From an uncultured Lachnospiraceae bacterium (GTDB lineage: Bacteria; Bacillota; Clostridia; Lachnospirales; Lachnospiraceae): a stretch of DNA of 64,000 nt. A model generated the notes under the pieces. It saw only the letters and a program-made list of their open reading frames with translations. It made no database searches and was not told where the DNA came from. Of the stretch, positions 46,165 to 54,445 are shown in pieces. Numbering within the stretch: position 1 is the first letter of the stretch; the number at the start of each line of letters is the position of its first letter. Made by a program: the position numbers and the translations under genes. The stretch lies in contig CAJOMN010000004.1 in NCBI GenBank assembly GCA_905235745.1, positions 44,777-108,776 on the forward strand, written 5' to 3'.

Positions 46165-46893
46165 TCACTCTCCTTGAATCACTTTCATAAAATAATCTTC
46201 CAGTCCACCGGCATTTTGTTGTGATATATCCTGTGGCTGAACCTCACGCACGATTGTTCCATTAACCAAAAAACCTATATCATCCGCAACCAATTCTACC
46301 TCAGATAGAAAATGACTGGACATCAAAATTGTAACTCCCTGTTCTGAAAGTTTACGAAATAACTCTCTCATATCTCTTATTCCAACTGGATCCATTCCAT
46401 TTATTGGTTCATCAAGAATTAGTAAACTTGGTTCATGTACAAGTGCTCTCGCAATAGCAAGCCTCTGACGCATTCCCAGCGAAAAAGTAGATACATGCTG
46501 ATCCGCCGAATCCTTTAACCCGACTTTTTCTAATATACTTTCAATTTTGTCAGCATCTTTGCAGTCCATATACTCTAAATGTATCTTTAAATTCTTCCTT
46601 GCTGAAAGGTGTTCAAAAAAAACTGGAGTTTCTATAAGATTTCCTGTTCTGGCAAGAATTTCTAGGCTGTCCTTTTTACAGTCCATTCCCAAAACTGTTG
46701 CCGTTCCATGCGTGGCTGATGTTAATCCCAGCAATATCTTAAATAGTGTTGTCTTTCCCGCTCCATTTTGTCCAACCAAACAATATATCCTTCCCTTCTT
46801 TACGCTCATATTGCAGCTATTTATAACCGGTTTTTCGTTATAAACTTTCGATAAATTATACGTTTTTACAATATATTCCTCTTTATGTTCCAT
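46165..46893 (-). CDS. ABC exporter ATPase (first transporter, BcrA-like)
   Basis: 242 aa from ATG 46893, which follows CGGGAGGATCAT; a reading starting six codons earlier is inferior. Walker A GQNGAGKTT, signature FSLGMRQRLAIARAL, Walker B LLILDEPINGMDP, H-loop MSSHFLSE. The LSLGM-type signature is characteristic of bacitracin/lantibiotic-resistance ATPases. It is the first gene behind the TetR operator at 46909-46927. Confidence 0.87.
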   Translation of the reverse strand: MEHKEEYIVKTYNLSKVYNEKPVINSCNMSVKKGRIYCLVGQNGAGKTTLFKILLGLTSATHGTATVLGMDCKKDSLEILARTGNLIETPVFFEHLSARKNLKIHLEYMDCKDADKIESILEKVGLKDSADQHVSTFSLGMRQRLAIARALVHEPSLLILDEPINGMDPVGIRDMRELFRKLSEQGVTILMSSHFLSEVELVADDIGFLVNGTIVREVQPQDISQQNAGGLEDYFMKVIQGE

Positions 46894-46908
46894 ATGATCC
46901 TCCCGTTT

Positions 46909-46927
46909 CATACATTCTGAATGTATG
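46909..46927. promoter_or_regulatory. 19-bp TetR-type operator of the first exporter
   Basis: CATACATTCTGAATGTATG is palindromic about its central base (46918) and lies 15 bp upstream of the ATPase ATG. It matches the tetR operator (47625-47643) at 13 of 19 positions. Confidence 0.72.
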
Positions 46928-46989
46928 TATCAATGTAAAAATAAATTAAAATTGTACAACACAATTTTAATTTATTTTTACATTGATAC
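46927..46989. repeat. Perfect 29-bp inverted repeat at the end of tetR
   Basis: Arms 46927-46955 and 46961-46989 are exact inverted copies separated by ACAAC. The right arm contains the last seven codons and stop of tetR. The hairpin is AT-rich and immediately adjoins the exporter operator. It may terminate tetR transcription; the perfection over 29 bp is unusual. Confidence 0.88.
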
Positions 46990-47605
46990 CTTCATTTATC
47001 ATTGATAATATCTGGTCATCAAATAACGGCACTCCCATACGCTCAAACATCTCTTTTACAAACAACACTTTATGATGCAGTTCTTCTTCTGATGCTGGAA
47101 ATATGGAAGGCATTAGCCACAATTCCAATAATGGTAGAATTTCTGCCAATTCTTTCGGATACTCCGTACTAATAGAACCATCTTCAATGCCTTCTTCAAT
47201 CAGTTTATAAAACTCTGGTGACAGGTATTTTCTTTGTGATTCTATCATTCCAGCCAATATACGAGGATTCTCCAACAGTGGAATCATATTTTTTGACAAT
47301 GTGGATCGTTCTGAATCTTCCTGATTTAACATCATAGCTTTCTGAATCTTCTGTAATCCATTTAACTCGTTCTGTTCTTTGACTACATTGAAAGGATTAT
47401 TACCCAAAAACATCTTATCGCCCAAAGCATTTATAATCTCCTCTTTGGATTTAAAATGATGATATACTGCTCCTTTAGTTAATCCTCCTAAGTTATCAAC
47501 AATATCTTGAATTGTTGTTTGCTCGTATCCTTTCTCTAAGAAAAGTCTTTGTGATACTTCCAAAATCTTCTCCACTGTTAATTCTGGATACTTATTTCTT
47601 GCCAT
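46967..47605 (-). CDS. TetR-family regulator of the exporter cluster
   Basis: 212 aa from ATG 47605 (TAGGTG about 9 nt upstream). The open frame extends 69 codons further, but those lie in the promoter and the IS110 remnant. HTH: QRLFLEKGYEQTTIQDIVDNLGGLTKGAVYHHFKSKEEII. Promoter TTGACA-17-TATAAA (47646-47674) with a 19-bp operator downstream of the -10 (47625-47643), so autoregulation is likely; the matching operator at 46909 points to the exporter genes as targets. Confidence 0.88.
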   Translation of the reverse strand: MARNKYPELTVEKILEVSQRLFLEKGYEQTTIQDIVDNLGGLTKGAVYHHFKSKEEIINALGDKMFLGNNPFNVVKEQNELNGLQKIQKAMMLNQEDSERSTLSKNMIPLLENPRILAGMIESQRKYLSPEFYKLIEEGIEDGSISTEYPKELAEILPLLELWLMPSIFPASEEELHHKVLFVKEMFERMGVPLFDDQILSMINEGINVKIN

Positions 47606-47624
47606 ATTATCTACACCTACAACG

Positions 47625-47674
47625 AATACGTTCGTTACGTATGTATTTATATCATTATTTTTTCTCCCTGTCAA
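47625..47674 (-). promoter_or_regulatory. tetR promoter with 19-bp operator
   Basis: Minus strand TTGACA (47669-47674), 17 bp, TATAAA (47646-47651). AATACGTTCGTTACGTATG (47625-47643) contains ATACGT/ACGTAT arms and spans the predicted start site. Confidence 0.75.
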
Positions 47675-47683
47675 GTCGGAAGT

Positions 47684-48463
47684 TTGACACCCAAAATCTT
47701 TTCTAGTTACCGTTTCGATAAGGTTCAGGAGCGTGCTAAACTTAAGACATCTGTGGCTCGTCTTGCCAACATTCTCTTTCCAGAGTTGGAGAAACTTGTC
47801 CCTGACCTTCATATGGCTTCTGTGTATGCCTTACTTTCTGAATTTCCCTGTGCTTCTTACATCGCTGATAGTCACCTTACTCATCTCAAAAATGTCCTTG
47901 AAAAAGCTTCTAAGGGACACTACGGGCGAGATATGGCTGTCACTATAAGAGATGCCGCCAGAGATTCAATCGGTTCTGTTATACCAGCAAAATCAATGGA
48001 GTTGAAGCACACCATCCATCTGATCGAGTTAATGACGGAAGAAATTGATGAGATTGAAGCATCGATCAAATCCATCATGGATGCCCGTAACTCTCCGATC
48101 ATGACGATCCCAGGTATTAGCTACCGCATGGGCGCAATGATTCTTGCTGAGATCGGTGACTTCACACGATTCAGCAATGCCGATCAGATACTTGCATTTG
48201 CTGGGTTATCACCATCTACATACCAGTCAGGACAACTTAATTCCAACTATTCCCATATGGAAAAGCGAGGATCTCGTTATCTGAGGTATGCTTTGTTTAA
48301 TGCCACGAAGTTCGTCTGCAAATGGGATGAAAACTTCGGAGCTTATCTTTCCATGAAGATAAGCGAAGGCAAGCACTACAATGTTGCTGTCAGTCATGCA
48401 ACGAAGAAGCTGGTACGTACCATCTATCGGATGGAACTTACAGGCGAACCCTACCGAAGATAA
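47684..48463 (+). pseudogene. IS110-family transposase, 5'-truncated remnant
   Basis: 260 codons encoding the C-terminal two thirds of an IS110 transposase: recognisable from about SSYRFDKVQERAKLKTSVARL, then the coiled region and the Transposase_20 domain (IMTIPGISYRMGAMILAEIGDF..., AFAGLSPSTYQSGQ with the conserved serine, MEKRGSRYLRYALFNAT). Family members are about 400 aa; the N-terminal DEDD/RuvC-like catalytic domain is missing, so it cannot transpose. The junction is near 47690, right behind the tetR -35 box. The 3' non-coding end (48464 to about 48640) seems to be retained. Confidence 0.85.
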
Positions 48464-48756
48464 CGTCTAAATTTCATATCCTTTTCTGTGAGCACCTATA
48501 CGGATGCTCTGTTTGTCATGCAGTTTTCAAGGTACTGATTGAGGCTGAATCCCGCCTCCGGGCTATCTAAAACATCATTGGATGTTTTATTCAAAAATCT
48601 TCATTTTCGTGTTGACATTTAATAGTTAGTCTTTTTTTAATCAGAATCAGATTCAACGCAACGCTTAAATAGTTTAGTTAAATAAACCACCCCTCCTTCC
48701 ATATAATTTTTATACAAAGCTCTTATAAAATAATTAACTTAGTATTGCAGTTTCAT
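48464..48756. other. IS110 right-end non-coding region and spacer
   Basis: 293 bp without a gene. The first part continues the IS110 remnant; TGTTGACATTTAATAGTTAG near 48612-48631 resembles a typical element end but the exact border is not defined. The rest is AT-rich spacer up to the BlaR1-like stop. No other feature seen. Confidence 0.45.
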
Positions 48757-49970
48757 TTACTCTGTATTGTATTGGACAGAAAGCTTTTCCAAATCTATCA
48801 TAGCGTAATTCGAAATATCTTCCTCTATTCTGTTTCTTTCATCAAAATCCGTATTATCTCCATCAAAAACAACAAATACATTTGCCATTTTTTCATTATT
48901 TTCTTCAAATATCAGCATATGAAAATCCTTGATATTGTCATAGCGTTTCATTAGTTGTTCTCTTATTTCTATTTCATATTTCTTTTCAAGAACATAATCA
49001 TTATTGTACTCAGATATTTCACGACTATCGTCCACATATCGCACCAAAAAAAGCATACCAGTTATAGCAATAATTATCAGTGATGCATAAGTAATACTTT
49101 TCCCAGGTTGCTTATATTCCATTATAAGTTCAACCCTTTTCTTAATATTTGAAGATCCAAAAAATATAGGGTATACATAAATCATCGACTTTTCCAAACT
49201 ATAGTTTAAAAGAGCATTAGCATATAATTTCCTCTCTTTGAAATTGTAATTGCTGATTGTCGCTTCATCACAAGCACACTCAACATCATTATTAAACAAA
49301 ATATAAGCAACCCAAATAAACGGATTAAACCAATATACAGTTAACAAAAAATAAGCAAGTAATTTCCATAGATTATCTTTATGCTTAATATGGGTGTTCT
49401 CATGCGCAATTGCATACACGGCATCGCTATCGTCGAATTCAGATGGCAGATAAATACAAGGGTTAAAAATGCCATACACAAATGGGCTTCTTGCATAATC
49501 AGAAATATACACGTTATCCTTTATCAAAATAGATTCTTGTAATTTCCTTTTTACCCGAAGAATCGAAATAACCGCATATAAAGACATTAAAACCATACCG
49601 ATTATCCATATCATATTTATTTTCTTATAAATGCCATACACATTATTGTTTTCATTATTGGTCCTGTTTATTAGCTTACTATGGATCATATCGTCCTGTG
49701 ACTCTCTCGACATAATTCCAGCAATACCGGTATTTTGGGTCTCCTCGACAGGCATACTTGCACTAGAAAAAAATCGATTTCCCCAATTAATCCGAATTTA
49801 CTCTCTATACTAGTAGGGCAGATTAGTCTTATTGCTACAATTCCCCACATTACACTTATAACCCACTTAGGAGCTTTTCTAAGAATTAATCTTAATACAA
49901 TTACTATTACAATCAATGCACTTGCAATAATGCTCAAGTTCATAACTTTAAATAATAGCGGATACATCAT
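48757..49970 (-). pseudogene. BlaR1-like M56 membrane peptidase, split by a -1 frameshift at a T7 run
   Basis: Two overlapping frames make one M56/BlaR1-type protein. The N-terminal part (from ATG 49970, overlapping the blaI stop as TGATG) has YPLLFKVMNLSIIASALIVIVIVLRLILRKAPKW...AIRLICP, the usual start of this family. The rest, in the frame of 48757-49755, carries VYISDYARSPFVYGIFNPCIYLP, the zinc motif AHENTHIKHKD and NNDVECACDEA. The shift falls at seven T (plus-strand A 49767-49773); one extra T, or a -1 slip on T TTT TTT, restores GEIDFFSSAS. No penicillin-binding domain is present; about 95 C-terminal residues follow the last membrane helix. Either decayed or decoded by frameshifting. 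Confidence 0.75.
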
Positions 49971-50338
49971 CAAACCTCTTTAGCATCATTTATCAACTTT
50001 TTGATTTTCGCTACATCGTCTTTGCTAATTGAGTTGTCTTTTGTGAAGGAAGCAATAAAGGCCGGTAAAGAGCCATTAAATACCGTATCAACATACTTCC
50101 TGGACTGCTTCGAATAAAAATCATCCCGTGAAATACATTTGCTAACTATTCCATTTTCATTTTGAAATAACCCCTTATCACATAATCTTCGCAATACCGT
50201 ATGTGTCGTTGTACGTTTCCATTTCAATTCTGTTGCCGATATCTTAACAAGTTCTGAAGAACTAATAGGTTCATTCTCCCAAATAATATCAGCAAATTTG
50301 GCTTCAACAACGCCTAATTGAATTTCACTCTTTATCAT
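49970..50338 (-). CDS. BlaI/MecI-family repressor
   Basis: 122 aa from ATG 50338, with GGAGG 6 nt upstream; an ATG at 50344 directly abuts that site. Winged helix: ELVKISATELKWKRTTTHTVLRRLCDKGLF, matching BlaI/MecI. The C-terminal helix (SFTKDNSISKDDVAKIKKLI) would mediate dimerisation and cleavage by the M56 partner. Two tandem operators (50360-50376 and 50384-50400) lie in its promoter. No beta-lactamase gene is in the window, so targets beyond itself are unknown. Confidence 0.88.
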   Translation of the reverse strand: MIKSEIQLGVVEAKFADIIWENEPISSSELVKISATELKWKRTTTHTVLRRLCDKGLFQNENGIVSKCISRDDFYSKQSRKYVDTVFNGSLPAFIASFTKDNSISKDDVAKIKKLINDAKEV

Positions 50339-50359
50339 GCTCATCCTCCACGAATAACA

Positions 50360-50412
50360 GACTACTACTTGTAGTCTCTTTCAGACTACAATATGTAGTC
50401 GGTACTTGTCAA
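50360..50412 (-). promoter_or_regulatory. blaI promoter with two tandem BlaI-type operators
   Basis: GACTACTACTTGTAGTC (50360-50376) and GACTACAATATGTAGTC (50384-50400) are 17-bp dyads with 24-bp centre spacing, both fitting the TACA/TGTA core of MecI/BlaI boxes. The minus-strand -35 TTGACA is at 50407-50412, so both boxes cover the -10 and start. Confidence 0.82.
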
Positions 50413-50466
50413 GTTTTTTCGATCCAAATTATTTGTTTTAAATAATACTTAATACTTGTTCAAAAA

Positions 50467-50475
50467 TGATATAAT
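50467..50475 (+). promoter_or_regulatory. Extended -10 placing transcription start at the methyltransferase ATG
   Basis: TGATATAAT, an extended -10, ends at 50475; +1 is expected at 50482-50483 and the ATG begins at 50483. No ribosome site is present, so a leaderless mRNA is predicted. Confidence 0.6.
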
Positions 50476-50482
50476 CCTATAC

Positions 50483-51859
50483 ATGACAAGTTTGCCTGAA
50501 AATTATACAAAACGCATGAAAGAGCAACTCGGGAATAGTTATAACTTCTTTATCGCGAGTTATAACAAGACTTCAGTTAAGTCTTTACGTCTTAACAGAA
50601 GTAAAATCCTTCCCGTCAATTATGCACACATGAGTCGGATTTCGACCGGATGCGACAATCCGGAAAATGTTGACTGGTGCCCGTCCGGATACTACTACGA
50701 AGATTCCGAACCCGGCAAATGCGTCCTTCATGAAGCCGGGGCATATTACATTCAGGAGGCGTCGGCGATGCTTCCCGTTACGCTTCTTGATGTCAACGAT
50801 TCCGGACAGAGGGTGCTCGACCTGTGTGCCGCGCCGGGAGGCAAGTCGACACAGATAGCAGACCTGATGATGGGGCGCGGTATACTTGTCGCCAACGAGA
50901 TAATTCCGTCAAGAGCTTCCGTCCTGTCGGAAAACATTGAGCGTATGGGCGTTGCAAATGCGCTTGTAGTAAACGAGGAACCCGCTGCACTTTCAGGCAG
51001 GTTTCCGGGATATTTTGACCGGATACTGGTAGATGCTCCGTGCTCGGGAGAGGGTATGTTCAGGAAGCATCCCGAAGCCGCTCTCCAGTGGAGTTCCGAC
51101 AATGTAACGATGTGCGCCGCAAGGCAGGATATGATACTGGACTGTGCCGCCAGAATGCTCGCGGACGGCGGAAGGATCGTATACAGCACATGCACATTCT
51201 CCCCCGAGGAGGACGAGGGTGCCGTCGACCGCTTCATATCGCGCCACCCCGGCTTTACCGTTCGAGATATGCACCGTATATATCCCCACACCCACAAGGG
51301 CGAAGGTCATTTTGCAGCAGTCCTTATGAAGACAACGGACGCCGAGAATATAGGCAGCAGTTCAGACTCAACATCAAAACCAAAATCCGGGGATGCCTTG
51401 AGTTCTTTTAAGATACCGCGTGAGCGTATCACTTTGCTGAATGATTTTCTGGTAAGCACACTTTCACCCGGCTGCAAATACCGAAATCTGGCTGCCGATA
51501 ATCCGGGACGACTGCTGGCATTCGGAGACAGCATTTACTATACTCCCGAAAGTATGCCCGACATAAAAGGTCTTAAAGTATTGCGTGCCGGTCTCAAGCT
51601 GGGAAGTTTCAAGAAGATGAGATTTGAGCCCGATCACGCACTCTCACACGCTCTGCAATATGAAGATGCGATATGCGCCGTAAATCTTGATGCGGATTCC
51701 GAAGATGCAAAAAAATACGTCACGGGACTGACTCTTTCCTGTGACGCAAATATTAAAGGCTGGTGCCTCGTATGTACCGAAGGCCTGGGGCTTGGCTGGG
51801 GCAAGGCTTCCGGAGGCGTTGTCAAAAATCACTATCCGCGAGGGCTGCGTAGGCAGTAG
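50483..51859 (+). CDS. RsmF/NSUN-family rRNA cytosine-C5 methyltransferase
   Basis: 458 aa from ATG 50483; the start TSLPENYTKRMKEQLGNSYNFFIASY fits the family. SAM site VLDLCAAPGGKSTQIADLM, catalytic cysteines in VDAPCSGEGMF and VYSTCTFSPEEDEG. The C-terminal third (about 330-458, ending GLGLGWGKASGGVVKNHYPRGLR) is the RsmF PUA-like RNA-binding domain. It methylates cytosines of 16S rRNA in the cytoplasm. It marks the right edge of the AT-rich island and converges with the TetR gene (5-bp gap). Confidence 0.9.
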   Translation: MTSLPENYTKRMKEQLGNSYNFFIASYNKTSVKSLRLNRSKILPVNYAHMSRISTGCDNPENVDWCPSGYYYEDSEPGKCVLHEAGAYYIQEASAMLPVTLLDVNDSGQRVLDLCAAPGGKSTQIADLMMGRGILVANEIIPSRASVLSENIERMGVANALVVNEEPAALSGRFPGYFDRILVDAPCSGEGMFRKHPEAALQWSSDNVTMCAARQDMILDCAARMLADGGRIVYSTCTFSPEEDEGAVDRFISRHPGFTVRDMHRIYPHTHKGEGHFAAVLMKTTDAENIGSSSDSTSKPKSGDALSSFKIPRERITLLNDFLVSTLSPGCKYRNLAADNPGRLLAFGDSIYYTPESMPDIKGLKVLRAGLKLGSFKKMRFEPDHALSHALQYEDAICAVNLDADSEDAKKYVTGLTLSCDANIKGWCLVCTEGLGLGWGKASGGVVKNHYPRGLRRQ

Positions 51860-51864
51860 ATATC

Positions 51865-52746
51865 CTACGTATTCCTTATGTTCTTCTCGGCCTCCCTTAT
51901 TATATCGTCAAATGTTTCATTTCCTTCCGGCCCCTCTTCTCCTTCATCTTCATCCGTTACATCTTCATCAGAGGACTCATTATCGGAGGGCTCTTCATCA
52001 GCCTCCTCTTCTCCCTCGACGAGCGGTTTCTTGCCTGCCATCAGTCTTTCCTCGAATGTCATGTCAAGCTTCATCTCCCTCATGACCGTCTCGTTACGTT
52101 CATAGACCTCCTCGCGGGCAACCGACACGGAACCGTCGGTCTCGCTTGCATAAAAATGCGAACGAAGCAGCGTCAGATACTCCGAGAACCCGTCATAGAG
52201 CGCATCCGGATCAGGATCGTCAACCTTAAAATTCTCTTCGAGGAAACCATTACTCATCCAGTCAATAATGTCTATGATCTTCGAAAGCTGATCCGGCCGG
52301 ACAAGCTTCCTGCTGTCTATCTGTGCGTATATATTCGAGTATGTCCTGTCAAGTTCGGATATGCCATCACCGATCGAAGCTACCGCTTCCTCCTCGGTCT
52401 CATGCTTCAGGCTTCTTAGGAACCTTCCCATAAACGGATAATTTCTCATTACCCTTACCCTTGCCTGGCTGATCTGCGATACAAGCGAAAACAGGTCCTT
52501 CTCGCTCTTCTTTACCGTCCGGGTCAATTCGAGTATCATGTACTTTGTGCTGTAATCGCATATAAAATCATACAATCCCTGTTTGCTCGTAAAATAATGG
52601 AACAGAAGGCCCTTTGATATTCCCGCCTCCTTCACTATCACATCGGTGCTCGCATCCTTGTAGCCCTTGAGCGCAAATGTCTTGAGCGCCGCATTTATTA
52701 TCGCATCCTGCTTATCCTTTTTAACATCAAAGAACTTCGAATTCAT
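51865..52746 (-). CDS. TetR-family regulator with long acidic C-terminal tail
   Basis: 293 aa, much longer than usual TetR proteins. HTH: AALKTFALKGYKDASTDVIVKEAGISKGLLFHYFTSKQGLYDF. The last 60 residues are strongly acidic (EEEADEEPSDNESSDEDVTDEDEGEEG). Promoter TTGACT-17-TAACAT with a 27-bp operator at the start site suggests autoregulation. It is downstream of cls, GLUG and MMPL genes on the same strand, and may control that envelope cluster. Confidence 0.87.
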   Translation of the reverse strand: MNSKFFDVKKDKQDAIINAALKTFALKGYKDASTDVIVKEAGISKGLLFHYFTSKQGLYDFICDYSTKYMILELTRTVKKSEKDLFSLVSQISQARVRVMRNYPFMGRFLRSLKHETEEEAVASIGDGISELDRTYSNIYAQIDSRKLVRPDQLSKIIDIIDWMSNGFLEENFKVDDPDPDALYDGFSEYLTLLRSHFYASETDGSVSVAREEVYERNETVMREMKLDMTFEERLMAGKKPLVEGEEEADEEPSDNESSDEDVTDEDEGEEGPEGNETFDDIIREAEKNIRNT

Positions 52747-52785
52747 ATTTTCCTCCGATTATCCGGTTCCGCCCACGCATAATAA

Positions 52786-52812
52786 TTGGCTTGACCTCTT
52801 TGGTCAAGCCAA
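52786..52812. promoter_or_regulatory. 27-bp palindromic operator of the tetR gene
   Basis: TTGGCTTGACC-TCTTT-GGTCAAGCCAA: perfect 11-bp arms with a 5-bp spacer, covering the predicted transcription start. Since it also follows the cls stop by 37 bp, a role as cls terminator is possible, though the following bases are not a clean T run. Confidence 0.72.
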
Positions 52813-52840
52813 TGTTATCACAAGTTATGTAAACAGTCAA
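52812..52840 (-). promoter_or_regulatory. Promoter of the acidic-tail tetR gene
   Basis: Minus strand TTGACT (52835-52840), 17-bp spacer, TAACAT (52812-52817). Confidence 0.6.
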
Positions 52841-52848
52841 CAGGAAAA

Positions 52849-54414
52849 TCACATGAGCGCAGCCAGCACGCGCAGCAGAAGCTGCCCGAGACGGTGGGGA
52901 ACAAAACGCCTGTTGCGGTATTTATCGGTTACCTCCCGGCATATCGGGAACATGTCTTCAAAATCCTGTTTCACGGCGGCTACGGCATCGCAGTCAGCAA
53001 ACAGACATCCGTCTTCAAAATGATGGTATAGACTCCTGTAGTCGAGATTGATCGTCCCGCATGTGGCCGCGCGGTCATCGACCACGCACTGCTTTGCATG
53101 GCAGAACCCCGGGGTATATTCATATATCCTCACTCCGTTTTTGACAAGCATCGGGTAATACGACCTCGTCACACGGTAGATCACTTTCTTATCGGGGATT
53201 CCCGGAGTGATTATCCGTACATCCACCCCGCGCTTTGCGGCAAGACCCATGGCGTGGTTCATTTCATCGGTGATTATCAGATAGGGGGTGGTGAAATAAC
53301 AGTATCTGCGTGATTTTTCAACCATACTGATATATACGTTCTCGCCGATATGCTCATTCCCCATCGGATTGTCGCCGTATGGCTGGACAAAACCTTTCCC
53401 TGCGGTATGGTCGAATTCCGTAAAATACTTCCCGATATCGCCGGGATCCGGTGTATAATGCTTCGATACCGCGTTCCACATTTCAAGGAACAGTACAGTC
53501 AGCGTCCTTACGGCCTCACCCTCCAGCCTGACTCCCGTATCCTTCCATTTGCCGTATGGCTCCGTGATCCCGAAATATTCGTTTGCAAGATTGTAGCCAC
53601 CGGTAAACGCGATCTTACCGTCAATCACCATGAACTTCCTGTGGTCGCGGTTATTCATGAACATGTTGAGAACCGGGGAGACCGGATTGAATACTTTGCA
53701 TTGGATACCCGCATTTTCCATGCGCTCGACGAAATCCTTGTTGATAAAAGCAATGCTTCCTATATCATCATAGAACAGCCTTACTTCCACGCCTTCCCTT
53801 ACCTTTTGTTCGAGTATGTCGAATACGCCCTTCCACGCCTCCTTGTCCTCGATCGCGTAGTATTCCATGAATATAAACTTCCTCGCCCGGCGAAGCTCTT
53901 CCTTTTGCGCCTCAAGCCCTTCGGCGGCTTCCGGGTAGAAAGCGATATCGGTATCGGAGTATACCGGGTATCCGCCCACATTATGAAGGTACCTTGATAT
54001 CCCGGATAAACCTTCGTCATATTCCTCAAATCTTCGTACCGTATCCTCATCCTGGCTAAGATACGAGAACAATATCCTGTCAACGTCCGCGTAGCGCTGC
54101 CTCATTTTCTTCGTGGATCTGGACATTCCGACAAGAAGATAAAGCGTTACGCCCATAAGCGGAAACGCCATGATCAGTATGATCCACGGAACCTTCAGGG
54201 AAGCTGTCTTGTCCTGGCTGTAGATCGCGAGCGCGAGGATCAGCGCGAGAATGCTCACGGCAAGCGATACCCACTGCGCGTAATCGCTGAACAGTCTGAC
54301 AAGGACAAGTATCCACACTACCTGCAGCAGTATGGCGAGCATGGAAAATACCATCCTCGCGATCCCGTTCTTGATATTCGCTTTTTGTTCTACTGTCTTG
54401 GATGGCGAACTCAT
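52849..54414 (-). CDS. cls: Cardiolipin synthase
   Basis: 521 aa. Three N-terminal membrane helices (about 20-95), then two phospholipase-D HKD motifs: H258/K260/D265 in NRDHRKFMVIDGKIAFTGGYN and H439/K441/D446 in FCHAKQCVVDDRAATCGTINLD. It joins two phosphatidylglycerols into cardiolipin at the membrane. Starts 31 bp after the GLUG gene stop, so it is probably in the same operon as the MMPL and GLUG genes, hinting that these also concern envelope lipids. Confidence 0.92.
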   Translation of the reverse strand: MSSPSKTVEQKANIKNGIARMVFSMLAILLQVVWILVLVRLFSDYAQWVSLAVSILALILALAIYSQDKTASLKVPWIILIMAFPLMGVTLYLLVGMSRSTKKMRQRYADVDRILFSYLSQDEDTVRRFEEYDEGLSGISRYLHNVGGYPVYSDTDIAFYPEAAEGLEAQKEELRRARKFIFMEYYAIEDKEAWKGVFDILEQKVREGVEVRLFYDDIGSIAFINKDFVERMENAGIQCKVFNPVSPVLNMFMNNRDHRKFMVIDGKIAFTGGYNLANEYFGITEPYGKWKDTGVRLEGEAVRTLTVLFLEMWNAVSKHYTPDPGDIGKYFTEFDHTAGKGFVQPYGDNPMGNEHIGENVYISMVEKSRRYCYFTTPYLIITDEMNHAMGLAAKRGVDVRIITPGIPDKKVIYRVTRSYYPMLVKNGVRIYEYTPGFCHAKQCVVDDRAATCGTINLDYRSLYHHFEDGCLFADCDAVAAVKQDFEDMFPICREVTDKYRNRRFVPHRLGQLLLRVLAALM

Positions 54415-54445
54415 AAGAAGCTTTATCCTATCTCTTCCATAATAC

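Noticed and set aside
47606..47812. 69-codon N-terminal extension of the exporter TetR
   Set aside because: It runs through the promoter, operator and into the IS110 remnant; the ATG at 47605 gives a normal TetR start.
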